This document shows positions 6,371 to 9,270 of a stretch of 9,270 bases of DNA, piece after piece. The DNA comes from DATEZO01 sp035255485 (GTDB lineage Bacteria; Pseudomonadota; Gammaproteobacteria; Burkholderiales; Burkholderiaceae_D), in contig DATEZO010000037.1 in NCBI GenBank assembly GCA_035255485.1, positions 1-9,270 on the forward strand, in the 5' to 3' direction. Numbering within the stretch: the first letter of the stretch is position 1; each line of letters starts with the position of its first letter. The notes under the pieces were generated by a model, which searched no databases, was not told the DNA's origin, and was given only the letters and a program-made list of their open reading frames with translations. The position numbers were made by a program, and so were the translations under genes.

Positions 6371-6459
6371 GTCATTCCCGCAGGTTGTTAGCGGGAATCC
6401 AGCGGCGTGTTCACCATCGCAAAGACACTGGATTCCCGCCAAAGGCACGCGGGAACGAT
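6371..6459. repeat. compound palindromic repeat (ATTCCCGC/GCGGGAAT family)
   Basis: Four related blocks alternate in orientation. ATTCCCGC (6374-6381) pairs with GCGGGAAT (6391-6398), and TTCCCGC (6433-6439) pairs with GCGGGAA (6449-6455). The inner halves GCGGGAATCCAG (6391-6402) and CTGGATTCCCGC (6428-6439) are perfect 12-bp inverted copies. The outer edges GTCATTCCCGC and GCGGGAACGAT are near-inverted. The whole is an 89-base near-symmetric element able to form two small hairpins or one large one. Such GTCATTCCCGC-type extragenic repeats are widespread in beta- and gammaproteobacteria and resemble Neisseria dRS3 (ATTCCC-N8-GGGAAT), though the spacing differs here (13 bases). It carries no coding sequence. 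Confidence 0.75.
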
Positions 6460-6585
6460 AAGCCTGTGGTCACTCCTCAGACTGGCAATCGACCCGTCGC
6501 CAGGGTGCCTTGGGGGCTACCGGCATTTTAGATACAGGGGGCGTGTATTTTACAACGGCCGCATAATCATTGCGAATTTATATAT

Positions 6586-6611
6586 AAAAAATACCATACT
6601 CCCTGTATTTT
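6586..6611 (-). terminator. possible AT-rich terminator after the GspE-family gene
   Basis: On the - strand, AAAATAC (6611-6605) pairs with GTATTTT (6594-6588) around a 10-base loop and is followed by further T residues to 6586. It lies 6 bases past the stop codon at 6618-6620. The stem has only one G-C pair, so it would be unstable; the T-run and position are the only support. Confidence 0.25.
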
Positions 6612-6617
6612 GTCCAC

Positions 6618-8399
6618 TCAAGTCAGCGCCGAAGTCACTTTCAGCACTTCATCCACCGTGGTCGTGCCTTCCGCCACTTTCAGCGCGCCGGCCACGCGCA
6701 GCGGCTTCATGCCATCGGCAATGCTTTGCTGCCTCAATCGCTGGATATTCGTGTCCGGCTGGATCAGCCGGGAGAATGGCTGCGTCACCGTCAACAGCTC
6801 ATACAGGCCGGTGCGGCCGCGAAAGCCGGTCTGGCGGCATTCCGGGCAGCCAACCGCGCGATAGGTCGTGTCCGGCTTGGGAATGCGCCAGCCTTCGGCC
6901 AGGCTGTTCCATATATCGTCAGGCAAAACCTCGCCGGCTGTCTTGCAATGCGGGCACAGCGTGCGTACCAGCCGTTGCGCCATGATGCCGATCAGCGTGG
7001 CTTCCAGCAGGTAGTAGGGCACGCCCAGTTCCAAGAGGCGCATCACCGCCGACGGCGCATCGTTGGTGTGCAGCGTCGACAGCACCAGGTGGCCGGTCAG
7101 TGCCGCCTGGATCGCCATTTCGGCGGTAGCCAGGTCGCGGATCTCGCCCACCATGATGATGTCCGGGTCCTGTCGCATCAGGGCGCGCACGCCATCGGCG
7201 AACGACAGGTCGATGCCGTGCTGCACCTGCATCTGGTTGAATGACGCTTCCACCATTTCGATCGGGTCTTCCACGGTGCAGACGTTGACTTCGGACGTCG
7301 CCAGCGCCTTCATGGTGGTGTACAGCGTGGTGGTCTTGCCGGAGCCGGTCGGCCCGGTCACCAGGACGATGCCGTGCGGCCGGCTGGTGAGATGATCCCA
7401 GCGCGCCGCATCGTCTGGCGGGAAGCCGAGTTCCGGCAGGGTCTTGACCACGACCTCGGGGTCGAAGATCCGCATCACCACTTTTTCGCCGAAGGCGGTC
7501 GGCAAGGTCGACAGGCGCAGCTCGATTTCCTGCCCGCCGGGCATCCTGGTCTTGATGCGGCCATCCTGCGGCCGGCGCTTTTCGATCACATCCATGCGGC
7601 CCAGCAGCTTGATGCGCGCGGTCATCGCGATCATCACGGTGGCCGGCACCTGATACACCTGGTGCAGGATGCCGTCAATGCGAAAGCGGATCGCGGCGAG
7701 GTCGCGCTTCGGCTCCAGGTGGATGTCGGAGGCGCGCTGCTCGAACGCGTACTGCCACAGCCAATCGACGATATTGATGATGTGCTGGTCGTTGGCATCG
7801 ACCTGCTTGTTCAGGTTGCCGAGTTCGACCAGCTGCTCGAAGTTGCTGCGCAGCGCGAGATCCTGGTTGCCGGATTTGCGCGCCCCCTTGATCGATTTCG
7901 CCAGCGAGAAGAATTGCGTCGTGTACTGCGCAATATCGAGCGGATTGGCGATCACCAGCCGGATATTGCGGCGCGTGATTTTCGCAATTTCCGCTTCCCA
8001 CTCCGTGGCATTGGGATCGGCGGTGGCGATCACCAGCTCGGTTGGCGTCATTTCGACCGGCAGGATATGAAAGCGCGCCGCATAAGTGGCCGACATCACG
8101 TCTGCCACCCGGGTGAAATCGATCTTCAGCGGGTCGATGCGAAAGAACGGCAGCCCGACCTTGCCGGCCACCCATTCGGTCAGCCAGTCGAGCGTCAGCA
8201 ACCGGTGCGGCGGCTGCGCGGACTGCAGCTTGCATTGCGCCACCGCCGTCAGCGGATGCATCGCGGCCGGTGCATTCTTCTGGATGCCCTGCGCGTGCGT
8301 GAACTGCTTTTTCGCATCGGCCCTGACCACCACGCCATCGGCGATCAGCCAGGTGAAAATCTGCTGCAGATCGAGGTTTTTCAATGCTGTTTTCGTCAT
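6618..8399 (-). CDS. GspE/PulE-family secretion or pilus assembly ATPase (orphan)
   Basis: A 593-residue hexameric-type traffic ATPase. The N-terminal part (about 60-165) looks like the GspE N-terminal/MshEN domain (LPFFRIDPLKID, then FHILPVEMTPTELVIATADP). The catalytic part has an Asp box (ASDIHLEP to RFRIDG, 223-243), Walker A GPTGSGKT (349-356), Walker B with the catalytic Glu (DIIMVGEIRD, 413-422), a His box (GHLVLSTLHTND, 436-447), and a tetracysteine zinc site (C482, C485, C518, C521). All motifs appear intact. Such proteins power type II secretion or type IV pilus extension from the cytoplasmic face of the inner membrane. No gspF, pilC, pilin or secretin gene is visible beside it, so the machine it serves is unknown. 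ATG 8399 has no strong Shine-Dalgarno. A TTGACG at 8446-8441 is a possible -35 box, with a poor -10 (TGCAAA). Confidence 0.92.
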   Translation of the reverse strand: MTKTALKNLDLQQIFTWLIADGVVVRADAKKQFTHAQGIQKNAPAAMHPLTAVAQCKLQSAQPPHRLLTLDWLTEWVAGKVGLPFFRIDPLKIDFTRVADVMSATYAARFHILPVEMTPTELVIATADPNATEWEAEIAKITRRNIRLVIANPLDIAQYTTQFFSLAKSIKGARKSGNQDLALRSNFEQLVELGNLNKQVDANDQHIINIVDWLWQYAFEQRASDIHLEPKRDLAAIRFRIDGILHQVYQVPATVMIAMTARIKLLGRMDVIEKRRPQDGRIKTRMPGGQEIELRLSTLPTAFGEKVVMRIFDPEVVVKTLPELGFPPDDAARWDHLTSRPHGIVLVTGPTGSGKTTTLYTTMKALATSEVNVCTVEDPIEMVEASFNQMQVQHGIDLSFADGVRALMRQDPDIIMVGEIRDLATAEMAIQAALTGHLVLSTLHTNDAPSAVMRLLELGVPYYLLEATLIGIMAQRLVRTLCPHCKTAGEVLPDDIWNSLAEGWRIPKPDTTYRAVGCPECRQTGFRGRTGLYELLTVTQPFSRLIQPDTNIQRLRQQSIADGMKPLRVAGALKVAEGTTTVDEVLKVTSALT

Positions 8400-8515
8400 G
8401 GCAATGAGCTAGCCTGTTTTGCAATACCGGAATGGAATTGCGTCAAGCGTACCAGTTGCCGGGGGATTTGATAAGCGTGGTGGCGCGGGCGGCAATGGCG
8501 ATCCGCAATGGCGGC

Positions 8516-8908
8516 TCAACCGTTCGGCCCGTGCCCCGCGGTGCTGGCTGCGGCCAGTCGCCGCAATCCCAGGAACAGCGCCAGCCAGACCACCGTGCGC
8601 AGCGTCATGGCACGCAGGCTCTCGACGGCGACGCCGCCCTGCTGCAGGTACAGAAAGCTGACGCCGGCCAGCACCAGACAGTTGAGGATGAAGATCGTTG
8701 CCGCCGCGCGCTTGCCGTGCACCACATCGACCCAGGCCAGGATGCCCGCTACGATGTAGGCCGCTCCCATGGTCACGTTATACACCAGCAGCGGCCGATA
8801 CACCGTATAGCCCGGGTCGGCGCCAAGCAGGACGCGCCCGCCCGCGATCAGGGTCGCGATGCCGAACAGGATTGCGATGACTGCCATGAGACGTTGTGCG
8901 ATTTTCAT
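8516..8908 (-). CDS. small four-helix membrane protein, function unknown
   Basis: A 130-residue hydrophobic protein with four predicted helices at about 5-27, 40-60, 68-88 and 98-118, separated by short polar loops (GADPGYTVYRP, DVVHGKR and QQGGVAVESLR). The tail is short, polar and Gly/Ser-rich. It has no cysteine pair, metal motif or catalytic signature that I can see, and I do not recognise the family. The Met at residue 8 is an alternative start; neither has a clear Shine-Dalgarno. The gene lies 102 bases after the methyltransferase stop and 116 bases before the GspE-family start, all on the same strand, so a loose operon is possible. The even hydrophobicity and long clean frame make it a probable real gene. 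Confidence 0.72.
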   Translation of the reverse strand: MKIAQRLMAVIAILFGIATLIAGGRVLLGADPGYTVYRPLLVYNVTMGAAYIVAGILAWVDVVHGKRAAATIFILNCLVLAGVSFLYLQQGGVAVESLRAMTLRTVVWLALFLGLRRLAAASTAGHGPNG

Positions 8909-9010
8909 GATTTGTCGATTCGGTATGGTGGTTATCGGATGGATTCAGCATTCGCGCATCCGGCATCGTTTCTGTTGATGGCGCGGCGGATTGCGACGTT
9001 ATACAGGCAG

Positions 9011-9270
9011 TTATCGTATGGCGGTGAGCAAAAACACGGGAAAATCACCCTGGGGCTTATGCACCACGCTGGCGGACGATACTTGAACCATCCGGAACCC
9101 GGCTTCAGCGGCGGATTTGGCAAACTCGCCTCTGTCAAAGCCGAAGTGATACACACCTGTATCTTCCGTATGGAAGCTGCCGTCCTCCAGATCGAGGTCG
9201 GACAGGGCGATAAAGCCTCCCTCTTTCAGCATCGAATGGAACTTGCCGAATAGGGCGTCAATGTCCCGGA
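9011..9270 (-). CDS. SAM-dependent methyltransferase, C-terminal end (cut by window edge)
   Basis: The frame is open from the right edge (9270) to TAA at 9013-9011, giving 85 C-terminal residues that begin RDIDALFGKFHSMLKEGGFI. The order is typical of a class I methyltransferase C-terminal half: a helix with LFGKFHSMLKEGG before strand 5 (FIALSDLDLED), then a variable insert with HFGFDRGEFAKSAAEAGF, and the closing strand pair (RMVQVSSASVV and FPVFLLTAIR). The SAM-binding N-terminal motif would lie to the right of the window. The acceptor substrate cannot be told. An internal ATG at 9232 is not the true start because the frame continues upstream in coherent sequence. Confidence 0.8.
   Translation of the reverse strand, partial: RDIDALFGKFHSMLKEGGFIALSDLDLEDGSFHTEDTGVYHFGFDRGEFAKSAAEAGFRMVQVSSASVVHKPQGDFPVFLLTAIR

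Larger units (their letters stand above)
6189..6617. other. 429-base convergent intergenic region
   Basis: This gap separates the 3' ends of pssA (+) and the GspE-family gene (-). I see no convincing gene in either strand. It holds a possible weak terminator just after pssA (6197-6230), a compound palindromic repeat (6371-6459), and an AT-rich stretch (about 6559-6612) with TATATATAAAAAA that contrasts with the GC-rich surroundings. Short ORFs crossing it are low-complexity or antisense extensions of the neighbouring genes. Confidence 0.7.

Noticed and set aside
7374..8471. A 365-residue rightward open frame
   Set aside because: It is antisense to the GspE-family gene, whose Walker and zinc motifs are unmistakable. 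The frame shows no recognisable domain.
8492..8513. Direct repeat GCAATGGCG at 8492-8500 and 8505-8513
   Set aside because: Two short copies overlapping the end of a gene in GC-rich DNA are within chance expectation.
8432..9253. A 273-residue rightward open frame
   Set aside because: It is antisense to the small membrane protein and the methyltransferase end. Its composition is shadow-like and it has no motif.

Overview
This window looks like chromosomal DNA from a GC-rich betaproteobacterium, most likely Oxalobacteraceae or a close Burkholderiales relative. That placement rests on protein resemblance and base composition judged by eye, not on a search. The region is dense, ordinary housekeeping DNA with no phage, transposase, CRISPR array, tRNA or rRNA that I can see.

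Layout from left to right. The 3' end of a dihydrolipoyl dehydrogenase gene (lpdA type) runs rightward and stops at 123, followed by a strong hairpin (145-177) that can terminate in both directions. Two leftward genes converge on it: a TonB-like, proline-rich membrane protein of unknown function (264-1139) and, upstream, an acetylornithine-type aminotransferase (argD, 1240-2442). Upstream of argD, bases 2481-2635 hold a near-consensus leftward sigma70 promoter, a short ORF with three consecutive Arg codons, and a U9 intrinsic terminator. This is either an attenuator leader for argD or an independent small RNA. Next is a leftward 2Fe-2S/FAD/NAD oxidoreductase (2681-3709), head-to-head with a rightward pair: an atypical SDR/epimerase (3722-4642) and a YfcG-type glutathione transferase (4653-5360).

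Further right, a rightward CDP-alcohol phosphatidyltransferase (pssA, 5562-6188) is preceded by a 15-bp-arm inverted repeat. Bases 6189-6617 are a convergent intergenic region with a compound palindromic repeat (6371-6459) and an AT-rich island. The last three genes all run leftward: an orphan GspE/PulE-family secretion or pilus ATPase (6618-8399), a small four-helix membrane protein (8516-8908), and the C-terminal end of a SAM-dependent methyltransferase cut by the right edge (9011-9270).

Functional links are modest. lpdA belongs to a 2-oxoacid dehydrogenase complex, argD to arginine (and possibly lysine) synthesis, and pssA to phosphatidylserine/phosphatidylethanolamine synthesis. The SDR and yfcG genes are probably co-transcribed. 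I do not see a convincing new multi-gene system. The most interesting signal is the regulatory or RNA locus upstream of argD.
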